In this document: piece by piece, positions 43,539 through 52,465 of the stretch
Numbering within the stretch: the first letter of the stretch is position 1
How the letters are laid out: every line of letters begins with the position of its first letter
Assembly (NCBI GenBank): GCA_964342825.1
Contig: CAYFHO010000002.1
Location: 161,339 to 225,338, forward strand
DNA: 64,000 nt
Origin: AAA164-E04 sp964342825
GTDB lineage: Bacteria; Verrucomicrobiota; Verrucomicrobiia; Limisphaerales; AAA164-E04
Reading direction: 5' to 3'
The notes under the pieces: generated by a model
Database searches by the model: none
Seen by the model: only the letters and a program-made list of their open reading frames with translations
What the model was told of the DNA's origin: nothing
Translations under genes and position numbers: made by a program

Positions 43539-45689
43539 ATGATGAATTTCAAAAATCTTCTTGGAAAAGATTACCGTAAGAAATTGGTTTACGGTCTGGA
43601 TATATGGCTCCCACTGGCATTATTCGGCATTGTGATGTTCCTGATCCTTCCCATGCCGGCGTTTCTGCTGGATGGGGCCTTGGCTTTGAGCATTGCGCTG
43701 TCATTGCTGATGCTGCTGGTCATTTTATATTTGAAGGATTCAGCAGATTTCACCGGATTTCCTACCATGTTGCTGATGGCGACTCTCTTCAGGCTTTCAC
43801 TGAATGTCGCCTCTACTCGTCTGATTCTTCTGAACGGTTACGCAGGAAACATCATTGAAGCTTTTGGGAATTTTGTCGTCAGGGGTAACTTTATCGTTGG
43901 TCTGGTGGTTTTTATCATCCTCGTACTGGTCAACTTTATTGTGATCACGAAAGGTGCGGGTCGTATTGCTGAAGTTGCCGCCCGCTTTACCCTGGATGCC
44001 ATGCCTGGCAAACAAATGGCTATTGATGCCGAGTTGAATGCGGGCGTCATTAATGAAATTCAAGCAAGGGAAAAACGCAAAAAAGTAGAAGGGGAAGCTG
44101 ATTTTTACGGCGCCATGGATGGTGCCAGTAAATTTGTTCGTGGAGACGCCATCGCAGGAATTTTAATCACACTCATTAATGTCATCGGTGGTTTTGGGAT
44201 AGGAATTTTCCAAAGGCAAATGTCGGTCATGGATGCTTTGGAATTATACACCCTGCTCTCAATAGGAGACGGACTTGTATCCCAAATTCCAGCACTCATC
44301 ACTTCTGCTGCTACCGGTATTTTAGTCACCAGAGCCACGGCTAAGAATAATTTGGGACGTGAACTCACGGGTCAGCTTTTCTTTTCTTTCAAAGCTATTT
44401 GGATCCTTGCGGCCATGTTGGGTGTCATGATGTTCATTCCGGGTTTTCCATTTCTTCCATTTTTCACCCTTGCAGTTCTATTTGGTCTGGCTGCTTGGTA
44501 TCTACCCAAGCTTAAAGACTCATTTGAAACGGTTCTCGAAGAAGATGCCAGTTCCGACACACCAAGCCATCCAACGGCTAAATCAAATACACCAAAAGGA
44601 CAAGGAGCCTCTCAAGAACAACCCATTGAACAACTGCTGAAACTGGATCCAATCCAGGTAGAACTTGGATATGGCCTTGTCCACTTGGCCGATCAATCAA
44701 AGAATGGAGACCTTCTCGCAAGAATCACCGGTATCCGAAAAAACTTTGCGCGTGACATGGGATTGATAGTCCCTCCCATCAAAGTGAAGGATAATCTCCA
44801 GATGCAGGCCAATGACTACAGGGTATTACTGAAGGGAGAAGAGCGAACGAAAGGACAAATCCAACCAGGTCAATGGCTGGCCATGAATGCCACCGACAGT
44901 AAGGAAATCCTCAAAGGAATTCCCACAAAGGAACCTGTTTATCAACTCCCAGCCACATGGATCAATGCGGTTGAGAAAAAGAAAGCTGAACTCAAAGGAT
45001 TCACGGTGGTAGATGCAACCACCGTTCTCGTTACGCACTTGTCAGAAACAATCAAGAGAAACGCTGCGGAAATATTGTCCAGACAAGATGTTCAACATCT
45101 GTTGGATCATTTGCAAGATACCCATTCAGCCGTCATCAACGAACTGATTCCTGCACATCTGACAGTGGGCCACATTCATCGCATCCTCCAGAATTTACTG
45201 GCGGAAGGATTGTCCATCAGAAATTTGCCCGAGATCTTGGAGCGCATCAGTGATATGGCACCGCATACAAAGAATCCGGACGAACTTTCAGAGCAGGCTC
45301 GTCAGGCACTTTCAAATTCCATTGCAAAACCATGGAAAGGAGAAGACGGATACATTCATACCCTCTCTCTTGACCCGGAGATCGAGCGTACCATTTCGGA
45401 AGGTATTCGAAAATCAGCCACAGAGGTTGCTCTGGTATTGGAACCCAATTTCGCCTGGAAACTGGTAGATGCCTTTTCAACAGCCATTCAAAAAATGACA
45501 GCCAGCGGATTCCATCCGGTACTGGTTTGCGGTCCTCAAATCAGAATTGCCTTATACAGATTCTTAAAATCCACCTTTTCAGATTTGGCCGTGATCGGAT
45601 TCACAGAAATCCCAAACTCCATTCCTCTTAAAAACTTTGCCGTGGTCAACGTTTCACAAGCAGAAGGGCCTAATCCCTCTGGAACTTAA
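43539..45689 (+). CDS. flhA: Flagellar export gate protein FlhA
   Basis: 716 residues: about eight membrane helices in the first half with the FHIPEP-family segments ('LMATLFRLSLNVASTRLIL', 'AEVAARFTLDAMPGKQMAIDAELNAG' in part), then the large cytoplasmic domain that forms the nine-fold docking ring for chaperone-substrate complexes. It starts nine bases after flhB. Confidence 0.97.
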   Translation: MMNFKNLLGKDYRKKLVYGLDIWLPLALFGIVMFLILPMPAFLLDGALALSIALSLLMLLVILYLKDSADFTGFPTMLLMATLFRLSLNVASTRLILLNGYAGNIIEAFGNFVVRGNFIVGLVVFIILVLVNFIVITKGAGRIAEVAARFTLDAMPGKQMAIDAELNAGVINEIQAREKRKKVEGEADFYGAMDGASKFVRGDAIAGILITLINVIGGFGIGIFQRQMSVMDALELYTLLSIGDGLVSQIPALITSAATGILVTRATAKNNLGRELTGQLFFSFKAIWILAAMLGVMMFIPGFPFLPFFTLAVLFGLAAWYLPKLKDSFETVLEEDASSDTPSHPTAKSNTPKGQGASQEQPIEQLLKLDPIQVELGYGLVHLADQSKNGDLLARITGIRKNFARDMGLIVPPIKVKDNLQMQANDYRVLLKGEERTKGQIQPGQWLAMNATDSKEILKGIPTKEPVYQLPATWINAVEKKKAELKGFTVVDATTVLVTHLSETIKRNAAEILSRQDVQHLLDHLQDTHSAVINELIPAHLTVGHIHRILQNLLAEGLSIRNLPEILERISDMAPHTKNPDELSEQARQALSNSIAKPWKGEDGYIHTLSLDPEIERTISEGIRKSATEVALVLEPNFAWKLVDAFSTAIQKMTASGFHPVLVCGPQIRIALYRFLKSTFSDLAVIGFTEIPNSIPLKNFAVVNVSQAEGPNPSGT

Positions 45690-45727
45690 ATCAACTAAAC
45701 AAACATCTTCACCTAAATCACATCACT

Positions 45728-46819
45728 ATGAAAACCGTCACCATGCTTGCCGATTCACCTCAGGATGCGGTTCAAAAGGCACGTCAAACTTACGGACCTC
45801 AAGCCATCATCCAGGAAGTTAAACAACATTCCGCAAAGGGATTGTCTCGCATCTGGAAAAAGCCAAAACTGGAATTGCTGATTCAAATCCCTGAACAGGA
45901 TTCGGAAGCTAATCTTAAGGAAAACAACAAGGATTTACCCCCATCTCCCGCACAACCTTTCTTTCAGATTTACCAAAACCAAATCAAGGCAAGGCCCGAA
46001 GCAGAAACTTCACCACAACCGACAATTAGTCATGATCCAGGTGAGAAGCAGGCTACAAAATGGCGGGTCGAACCCATGTTGAGAAGCATGGGATTAAGTG
46101 ATTATTGGATTTCTGAAATCCTGGATAAACTTTCCATACGGTTTCAAAATGGCATTCCGGATTTTGTTAGAGATGAATTGACTTTCTGTCGCAGCCTGAT
46201 GATGGAGTTGCTTCCTGCCTCCCCTGAAGATCCAAGGAACCAAAATAGACCCGTGGTATTGCTGGGAACTCCCGGATGCGGCAAGACGACTGTGCTATGC
46301 AAATGGATGGCTCACCTTGTTTTTCAGCGCAGTCTGACACCAACGGTTTGGCGACTGGACGGAATGCAGCCAAATACCGCCGAAGCTTTGGCAGTTTATG
46401 CCGAAATGCTTCAAACACCTATCACTCGATTTCCAGAAAATTACGACACAAGTCGTGAAGCAGCTCCATTACTCATTGATATACCGGGCATCAGCATTCA
46501 CGACCCAAAACAAGTTTCCGAACTGGAAACACGACTTCTGAATTTACCCGAAAGTGATCGATACCTGGTACTCAATGCATGCTATACGGATTCAAACCTG
46601 AATCAACAATTGCGAGCCTTCGAAAGATTCAAACCAAAGGGAATAATTTTCACGCATTTGGACGAGGAACCTCAATGGGGAAAATTGATGAATCTTTTCC
46701 TAGGCACAAATTGCCCGGTTGTACTTTTAAGCGGAGGGCAAAACATTCCTGGAACCTTTGAATCATTTAGACCCGGAGGAATCATATCCCGCATATTCCC
46801 CTCCAATGTAGCAGCTTAG
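45728..46819 (+). CDS. flhF: Divergent flagellar SRP-type GTPase FlhF
   Basis: 363 residues. The N-terminal 'ADSPQDAVQKARQTYGPQAIIQE' is typical of FlhF, followed by a Pro/Glu-rich linker and an SRP-type GTPase domain. The P-loop is 'GTPGCGKTT', but the usual DTYR region reads 'LDGMQPNTAEAL', the DTAG motif reads DIPG, and TKLD reads THLD, so nucleotide handling may be altered. FlhF positions flagella, usually with FlhG, which is absent next to it. Confidence 0.85.
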   Translation: MKTVTMLADSPQDAVQKARQTYGPQAIIQEVKQHSAKGLSRIWKKPKLELLIQIPEQDSEANLKENNKDLPPSPAQPFFQIYQNQIKARPEAETSPQPTISHDPGEKQATKWRVEPMLRSMGLSDYWISEILDKLSIRFQNGIPDFVRDELTFCRSLMMELLPASPEDPRNQNRPVVLLGTPGCGKTTVLCKWMAHLVFQRSLTPTVWRLDGMQPNTAEALAVYAEMLQTPITRFPENYDTSREAAPLLIDIPGISIHDPKQVSELETRLLNLPESDRYLVLNACYTDSNLNQQLRAFERFKPKGIIFTHLDEEPQWGKLMNLFLGTNCPVVLLSGGQNIPGTFESFRPGGIISRIFPSNVAA

Positions 46820-46847
46820 ACCAACCAAAAATCGAGATACAATGCGT

Positions 46848-46863
46848 TGGCAAGCCACCTGCT
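46848..46863 (+). promoter_or_regulatory. Sigma54-type promoter before the fliA-motAB block
   Basis: TGGCAAGCCACCTGCT has TGGCA, TGCT and the ten-base GG-GC spacing. It lies after flhF and 30 bases before the small membrane protein gene, giving a predicted start near 46874 and a leader that still contains AAGG. It shares the TGCT ending with the other candidates in the window. Confidence 0.55.
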
Positions 46864-46892
46864 TATAAGAAAAATCAAGGTGAAAAACCCTT

Positions 46893-47141
46893 ATGAGGAA
46901 GATGATGATACTGGGAGGATTGCTGGGGTTTGTGATCGGAATGGGCTTCGGCATTGCAGGTCACGGGAACTGGATCAGCATACTTTGTAAGGCATGTATC
47001 GCAGCCTATCTGACCGGGTTGATGATGCGGTGGTGGGCCCGAATATGGGCGCATTGTTTGAAAGAAGCATTCAAGGAAAAACTAAACAAGGAAGATTTAG
47101 CTTCCGGATTACCCAAAGAAGTGAAGGAGAAAGAAGCATGA
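46893..47141 (+). CDS. Small hypothetical membrane protein
   Basis: 82 residues with two hydrophobic segments (about 4-23 and 27-45) and a charged, Lys/Glu-rich cytoplasmic tail. I do not recognise a family. Its stop overlaps the fliA start (ATGA), so it is coupled to fliA. It takes the place where flhG is often found after flhF. A flagellar role is suggested by position only. Confidence 0.65.
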   Translation: MRKMMILGGLLGFVIGMGFGIAGHGNWISILCKACIAAYLTGLMMRWWARIWAHCLKEAFKEKLNKEDLASGLPKEVKEKEA

Positions 47142-47944
47142 ACGCCGAATGCGTAAGCATGGAAAAGACCACCATCGAAGTGGAACAATCCGCACAATAC
47201 ATCAAGAGAGCATGGAAATCTTATTCAAGCAATGATCACGGCAGTGAACTTGAAAATGATTTAGTTAAAGAATACCTGCCTTTGGTGAAGAGTGTGGTTG
47301 GGCGACTTGCCATGACATTACCCTCCCACGTTCATCAGGAAGATTTATACAGCCCCGGTTTGGTCGGTTTGCTGACAGCTATTCGCAACTATGATCCTGC
47401 TCAAAATTCAAACTTCGCTTGTTACGCAAGATTCCGGATTCGAGGAGCCGTTCTGGATGAGTTGAGACGTATGGATTGGGTGCCACGCTCGGTCCATGAT
47501 AAGGCCAAAAAAGTGGAACGAGTTATTTGTGAACTGGAAGCAACTTTGCATCGCATGCCTGAGGAGGAGGAAATTGCAAAAGCGCTAAAGATATCTATCG
47601 AAGAATATCAAAAGCTAATCGAAACCATTCGGCCGGTCGCTTTCGTTTCCATCAATGGGTGCAACGAATATGGAGGTCCTGATGAGCCATTCAAGGGAAT
47701 CAATATTGAAGATGAAGAAACTCCTGGTCCCGATGAATTGACTTCACGTCTGGAGTTAATTGAAAAAATCAAAGAAAAGATCACCGAACTTCCAGACCGT
47801 ATGAAAAAGGTGCTCGCCTTTTATTATGATGAAAACATGCGTTTGAAGGAAATCGCTGAAATCTTGGGGGTCACCGAGTCACGAGTTTGCCAAATTCATT
47901 CGGAAGCCATCCTTCTCATTCGAGGCCTTTCAAGAGATATGTAG
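47138..47944 (+). CDS. fliA: Flagellar sigma factor FliA (sigma28)
   Basis: About 268 residues from the ATG at 47138. 'DLVKEYLPLVKSVVGRLAMTLPSHV', 'YARFRIRGAVLDELRRMDWVPRSV' and the C-terminal 'LKEIAEILGVTESRVCQIHSEAI' are the sigma region 2, 2/3 and 4 signatures of FliA. It directs RNA polymerase to late flagellar promoters; several matching promoter elements lie in this window. GGAGAAAGAAGC precedes the start. Confidence 0.96.
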   Translation: MNAECVSMEKTTIEVEQSAQYIKRAWKSYSSNDHGSELENDLVKEYLPLVKSVVGRLAMTLPSHVHQEDLYSPGLVGLLTAIRNYDPAQNSNFACYARFRIRGAVLDELRRMDWVPRSVHDKAKKVERVICELEATLHRMPEEEEIAKALKISIEEYQKLIETIRPVAFVSINGCNEYGGPDEPFKGINIEDEETPGPDELTSRLELIEKIKEKITELPDRMKKVLAFYYDENMRLKEIAEILGVTESRVCQIHSEAILLIRGLSRDM

Positions 47945-47979
47945 TATTAATACCAAGCATTAAAAAGAAAGGATTCATT

Positions 47980-48840
47980 ATGATCATCCTCATCGGCGCT
48001 ATCATTATTTTTGCATCAGTCTTAGGGGGATTTACCATTTCCGGGGGATCGGTTGCCAGTCTAATTCATCCTTCGGAACTCTTGGTGATCGGAGGAGCCG
48101 CTTTTGGCGCCATGGTCATTATGGCACCCAAAGCAGTACTTATCGATCTGTTTAAAAATGCCTTCGGTGCACTGAAAGGAATCCCATACAGCCAACAATC
48201 CTACAAAGACCTCTTCCTCGCGATGTATGAGTTGTTCATGGTCGGACGCAAGAATGGAATGATTGCCTTGGAAGAACACGTCAATGAACCGGAAAACAGT
48301 CCAATATTTTCAAAATACCCCTCTTTCGTCGGCAACAAGGAAGCGATGGATTTTCTTTGTGAAGGGCTACGACCTGTCATAGACGGAAGGGTGAAAGCTG
48401 AACAGTTGCATTCATTGTTTGAAGTTCAACTGGATAAAATGGAAGTTGAAGGTCATGAACCTGTGGATGTCCTGACCAAAGTCGGAGATGCCTTGCCGGG
48501 TTTTGGAATCGTGGCGGCGGTACTGGGTATTGTGATCACCATGGGAGCCATTTCGGGTCCGATCGAGGAAATCGGCCATAAAGTAGGAACAGCATTGGTC
48601 GGAACATTTCTTGGAATTTTTATGGCCTATGGGTTTGTCAATCCGCTCGCCATGAACATGACTTTCTTACATAAATCCACACTCGATTTCTTGAGATGTA
48701 TATCTTCGGCAGTCGTCAGTTTTACAACAGGAATGGCTCCTGCAATGGCCATTGAAATCTCAAGACGCCGGGTTGCCAGTAGCTTACGCCCCTCATCAGA
48801 CGAAATGGAACAATTAATGAAATCCATCAAACCGGGTTGA
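47980..48840 (+). CDS. motA: Flagellar stator protein MotA
   Basis: About 286 residues from the ATG at 47980, with AAAGGA eight bases upstream. Four membrane helices ('IGAIIIFASVLGGFTISGG', 'LPGFGIVAAVLGIVITMGAI', 'VGTALVGTFLGIFMAYGFVNPL') and a large cytoplasmic loop that meets FliG. MotA and MotB make the ion-driven stator. Confidence 0.96.
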   Translation: MIILIGAIIIFASVLGGFTISGGSVASLIHPSELLVIGGAAFGAMVIMAPKAVLIDLFKNAFGALKGIPYSQQSYKDLFLAMYELFMVGRKNGMIALEEHVNEPENSPIFSKYPSFVGNKEAMDFLCEGLRPVIDGRVKAEQLHSLFEVQLDKMEVEGHEPVDVLTKVGDALPGFGIVAAVLGIVITMGAISGPIEEIGHKVGTALVGTFLGIFMAYGFVNPLAMNMTFLHKSTLDFLRCISSAVVSFTTGMAPAMAIEISRRRVASSLRPSSDEMEQLMKSIKPG

Positions 48841-48905
48841 GCTTTATAATGAAACTCATTGGATGACAAATAATCAGGAACCATTGAATGGAAAGATGAA
48901 TTGAT

Positions 48906-49616
48906 ATGGCTGCGGGAGGAGGAGGTTCATGGAAGGTGGCATATGCGGATTTCACAACGGCAATGATGGCGTTGTTCATGGTTCTGTGGCTCACCTCGCA
49001 AGATCAGAAAATCAAAGAAGCCATCGAACGATCCTTCAAACATCCCTACCACTCGTTCGACAACAAATCTTCAGGTCTCATGCCAAATGAAACCATCCAA
49101 CAGGTGAAAGGAGATGGGAATTTCAGTTCAGTTGCTGCGGTGGAACTATTGATGCTTAGAAAGATGAATGAAGATCTGCTCAAGTCAATGGAAACCGACC
49201 CTGTCATCAGTGCCCACAAGGAAGCCTTTGAATTGAAGCTCACACCTGAAGGCGTACGTTTGACCATTTTCAACAAAGCCATGAATCCAATTTTCAAATC
49301 ACAATCCTCTGATTTCACGGACTATGGTGAATGGATTGTTGGTAATCTCGCATACACCATTGATCGATTCAAAAACTTTGGACTTGAGATCGAAGGCCAC
49401 ACTCAGGAATCGGATTCAAACAAAGAAGAACATGATACTTGGAAGCTTTCGGTTGACCGTGCAACCGTCACCCGATCCAAGTTAATAGAGGAGGGTGTTC
49501 CCTCCGAAAACGTCATCAAGATTGGTGGATTTGGGGATTCAAAACCTCTGGAAGATCAACTGAACAACAGCGAACTCAACAATCGGGTGGATATCTGGAT
49601 CCGCGTTCGAACCTGA
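48906..49616 (+). CDS. motB: Flagellar stator protein MotB
   Basis: 236 residues: Gly-rich start, one membrane helix with the ion-binding Asp in 'VAYADFTTAMMALFMVLWL', a plug and linker, and an OmpA-like peptidoglycan-binding domain ('IEGHTQ', 'LSVDRATVTRSKLIEEGV', 'NNRVDIWI'). It anchors the stator to the cell wall. It is compact for a MotB and follows motA after 65 bases. Confidence 0.96.
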   Translation: MAAGGGGSWKVAYADFTTAMMALFMVLWLTSQDQKIKEAIERSFKHPYHSFDNKSSGLMPNETIQQVKGDGNFSSVAAVELLMLRKMNEDLLKSMETDPVISAHKEAFELKLTPEGVRLTIFNKAMNPIFKSQSSDFTDYGEWIVGNLAYTIDRFKNFGLEIEGHTQESDSNKEEHDTWKLSVDRATVTRSKLIEEGVPSENVIKIGGFGDSKPLEDQLNNSELNNRVDIWIRVRT

Positions 49617-49641
49617 GAGCAATCACCTAATTATTCCTAGC

Positions 49642-49962
49642 ATGAACACAGATTTCGTTCCATTAAGCTCCCTGTTGGAAAGCATGAAAAGCCCATCCTT
49701 TGAGGGTATCTCCACCGCAAAAATGGAATCTGCTGTTAAGGAAAAACCGGAGCCACAAGAAAGGCCTCAATCGAAGCCCCAGGAGGATTCCAAGTCCGCC
49801 GCACATCCTCCAAAAGAAGCCCCTCTCGAAGTGCCCGATCATGATAAAGTTTGCAAGGAACCAAAAATCCTTCTTGATCGCGATGGGGACAAGATCAGCC
49901 GTATTCGAGTCTTGTGCACTTGTGGTCAAAGTATTGTTTTGGACTGCAAGTACTCGACATAA
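49642..49962 (+). CDS. Small hypothetical protein with C-terminal Cys motif
   Basis: 106 residues. The N-terminal two thirds are Pro/Lys/Glu-rich and probably disordered; the C-terminus is a compact 'RVLCTCGQSIVLDCKYS' with CxC plus a further Cys, like half of a zinc ribbon. No family recognised. It follows motB by 25 bases and ends the block before the flgF promoter, so it is probably co-expressed with motAB. Confidence 0.6.
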   Translation: MNTDFVPLSSLLESMKSPSFEGISTAKMESAVKEKPEPQERPQSKPQEDSKSAAHPPKEAPLEVPDHDKVCKEPKILLDRDGDKISRIRVLCTCGQSIVLDCKYST

Positions 49963-50114
49963 TCCTGGAGAGTATCAGCGATGCTTTCCATCGATTTAGC
50001 TTCCTTTACTCCTGCCTCTTAGAGCCGGCAATTTTTTCTTCAACATTTAGACATTATTGCCGATTTCAATGCCCCATTCTGCATAACCTGCTAGTATTCA
50101 ACATAAAAACTCTG
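49963..50114 (+). other. Spacer upstream of the flgF promoter
   Basis: No gene seen. A small inverted repeat CGATG-CTTTC-CATCG lies near 49979-49993. No terminator with a clear T-run is visible after the small Cys protein. Confidence 0.3.
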
Positions 50115-50130
50115 TGGCACACCTTATGCT
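50115..50130 (+). promoter_or_regulatory. Sigma54 promoter of the flgF operon
   Basis: TGGCACACCTTATGCT: a full TGGCAC -24 box and TGCT -12 box with the ten-base GG-GC spacing, almost the same as at flgB. The predicted transcription start (near 50141) leaves about four bases before the flgF ATG, and no Shine-Dalgarno is present, so the mRNA may be close to leaderless. Confidence 0.7.
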
Positions 50131-50144
50131 TCTGAATATTCAGC

Positions 50145-50909
50145 ATGAACATCAGTATTCAGCAGGCAGCATCTGCCCTTCAGGCATACGAGCAATGGCA
50201 CCAAACCATTGCTGACAACATGAGTGCTGCCAATGTGCCTGGGTTCAAGCGTTCCAGCTTTTCACTTACTGCCAATGATACAGGAGTGAGTAATCCTATT
50301 GGCAGTGCATCAACAGGAGATGCGACCATTCAAAACTACCTGCTTCCAAAAGGTGAATCGCACTACGACTATTCACAAGGCCAACTGAAACACACAGGTC
50401 TGGCAACAGATATCGCCATCGGGGAAGAAGGCTTTTTCGAACTAGAGCTACCTGATGGTTCCACTGCTTATACTCGCGATGGTGAATTCCGAATCAACGA
50501 CCTGGGTGAACTGGTCACCAAGCAAGGTTATCAGGTCATGGGAACGAATGGCCCCGTAATTTTCGATGATAAAACGGGGCTGAATTTCCAAATCGCCCCT
50601 GATGGTACCATTAGCGAAAATGGTATTGATTCAGGTCAAAAACTGGTCGCCAAGAAAATTGAAGATACCACCAAACTGGAGGCTTCTGGTGAGGGTAATT
50701 TCCTGCTCAAAGACCAGTCGATAGATATTGAAGAAGTAGAATCCCCTAATTTCCAACAGAGGTATATTGAACAAAGCAACGTTTCAGCGATTCAAGAAAT
50801 GACAAGAATGATTCAAGTGATGAGATCTCACGAAGCAAATCATCGAGTCATTCAACAACATGACCAACGTATTGGAAAAGTAATCAACGAATTAGGCCAA
50901 CCTATTTAA
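50145..50909 (+). CDS. flgF: Flagellar rod protein FlgF
   Basis: 254 residues. 'QTIADNMSAANVPGFKRSSF' and the C-terminal 'MTRMIQVMRSHEANHRVIQ' are rod-family ends; it is more divergent than the flgG product 20 bases downstream, as FlgF proteins usually are. No Shine-Dalgarno precedes the ATG. First gene of the flgF-flgL operon. Confidence 0.85.
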   Translation: MNISIQQAASALQAYEQWHQTIADNMSAANVPGFKRSSFSLTANDTGVSNPIGSASTGDATIQNYLLPKGESHYDYSQGQLKHTGLATDIAIGEEGFFELELPDGSTAYTRDGEFRINDLGELVTKQGYQVMGTNGPVIFDDKTGLNFQIAPDGTISENGIDSGQKLVAKKIEDTTKLEASGEGNFLLKDQSIDIEEVESPNFQQRYIEQSNVSAIQEMTRMIQVMRSHEANHRVIQQHDQRIGKVINELGQPI

Positions 50910-50929
50910 GAAAACGAAAGTAGCAAACC

Positions 50930-51718
50930 ATGATCAGAGCCTTACATTCATCAGCTGCAGGCATGCAGAGCCAGCAAATGAGTTTGGACGTGATAGCGAA
51001 CAATCTGGCCAACGTCCAAACAACCGGCTTCAAGAAGAGCAAGATCGAATTTCAGGATCTCCTCTACCAATCCACGCGCACTGCAGGATCCGCCCAGGGG
51101 GGTGGCAATCAACTACCTACTGGCATTCAAGTAGGTCATGGTTCACAAGCCGTAGCGACCGCCAAAATTTTTACCTCGGGAGAAATGGTCCACACGGGCG
51201 ATCAATACAATGTGGCCATTCAGGGAGACGGTTTTTTTAGAGTTAATCTTCCGACTGGCTTGCCAGCTTATACCCGAGACGGTGCTTTCAAAGTAAGTCC
51301 GGAGGGAAACATCACCACAAGTGACGGTCTTGAAATTGATACCGGTTTCTTAGTTCCCGAAGGTACGGTCAAACTGGATATTTCTCCAAATGGAAATGTA
51401 TCGGCTCTCGTAGGTGAGGCTGAATCCGTGGAAGAGTTGGGACAAATACAAATCTATCGCTTTCGCAATCCAGCTGGACTGGAAAGCATGGGACGAAATC
51501 TTTACAGGGAAAACCAGGCCTCAGGCGAAGGGGTGGGTGGAATTCCTAATGAAAATGGATTTGGCTCTCTGAATCAGGGAGCACTGGAAAAATCCAACGT
51601 AAAGGTCATTGAGGAAATGGTGAACATGATCATTGCCCAGCGTGCGTTTGAAGTGAACTCCAAAGCCGTTCAGACCGCGGATGAGATGATGAATATGACG
51701 AACAACTTGAGGAGATAA
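50930..51718 (+). CDS. flgG: Flagellar distal rod protein FlgG
   Basis: 262 residues, the standard FlgG length. 'QQMSLDVIANNLANVQTTGFKKSKIEFQDLLYQ' (in part), 'GDGFFRVNLPTGLPAYTRDG' and 'IIAQRAFEVNSKAVQTADEM' are close to FlgG consensus. It forms the distal rod through the P and L rings. Confidence 0.97.
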   Translation: MIRALHSSAAGMQSQQMSLDVIANNLANVQTTGFKKSKIEFQDLLYQSTRTAGSAQGGGNQLPTGIQVGHGSQAVATAKIFTSGEMVHTGDQYNVAIQGDGFFRVNLPTGLPAYTRDGAFKVSPEGNITTSDGLEIDTGFLVPEGTVKLDISPNGNVSALVGEAESVEELGQIQIYRFRNPAGLESMGRNLYRENQASGEGVGGIPNENGFGSLNQGALEKSNVKVIEEMVNMIIAQRAFEVNSKAVQTADEMMNMTNNLRR

Positions 51719-51721
51719 ATC

Positions 51722-52465
51722 ATGAAGATTGCCGATCATTCCATAAGAACATTTATACTTATCCTGCTCATTGTTCTGGCTGGAATCACTCTCCATTCTG
51801 AGGAAGCAACCGAACAAAACACTTCGCTTAAAAAGTTGTCTGGACAAAATCTGACTGAATATTTGGCTGAAGCACTTTCAAAAGCATACCCGCAAGAAAA
51901 CGGAGAATTCAAAGTGTCACTTCTCAAAGCCCAGGCAGAAATCAATGTTCCTGAGGGATCCGTGGAAATAAAACTGAAAGATCTTCCTGGAACAGGACTT
52001 CGCTCGCGAATCATGCTTAAATATGAACTCCACGTAGACGGTCTACTCATTCAAACCGAATCCATCCCTGTAGAAATTCAGATGATGAAGGAAGTACTTG
52101 TTTCAAAACGGCGGGTAAACCGTGGAGAACCTATCCTGTTGGACGATTTGTCACTGGAAATTCGTGATGTCCTCGGATTACGCGAGCCCCCTGTTGATCC
52201 TTCCTCTGACCTCTCTGTTTACGAAATTCAGTACACTTTGATGCAAGGAAAGATTCTAACCGAGAGAAACATTCGTATGAGACCGGTTGTAGACCGCGGA
52301 GACATCGTCACCGGTTGGCTGAAAAGGGGTCTACTACAAATCAATCTAAAGGTGGAAGTCATGGAGGAAGCAGCTCCCGGGCAGCTTGTCCGTGTCAGAA
52401 ATATTAAATCAAAGAAATACCTCAGAGGAATTGTTTACGATGAAAACTCAGTGCTTATCCCCTAA
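51722..52465 (+). CDS. flgA: P-ring assembly chaperone FlgA
   Basis: 247 residues: signal peptide, then SAF-type domain ('VSKRRVNRGEPILLDDLSLE', 'QGKILTERNIRMRPVVDRGD', 'VRVRNIKSKKYLRGIV'). FlgA helps the periplasmic protein FlgI assemble the P ring. GGAG precedes the ATG, three bases after flgG. Its end overlaps flgH by 26 bases. Confidence 0.93.
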   Translation: MKIADHSIRTFILILLIVLAGITLHSEEATEQNTSLKKLSGQNLTEYLAEALSKAYPQENGEFKVSLLKAQAEINVPEGSVEIKLKDLPGTGLRSRIMLKYELHVDGLLIQTESIPVEIQMMKEVLVSKRRVNRGEPILLDDLSLEIRDVLGLREPPVDPSSDLSVYEIQYTLMQGKILTERNIRMRPVVDRGDIVTGWLKRGLLQINLKVEVMEEAAPGQLVRVRNIKSKKYLRGIVYDENSVLIP

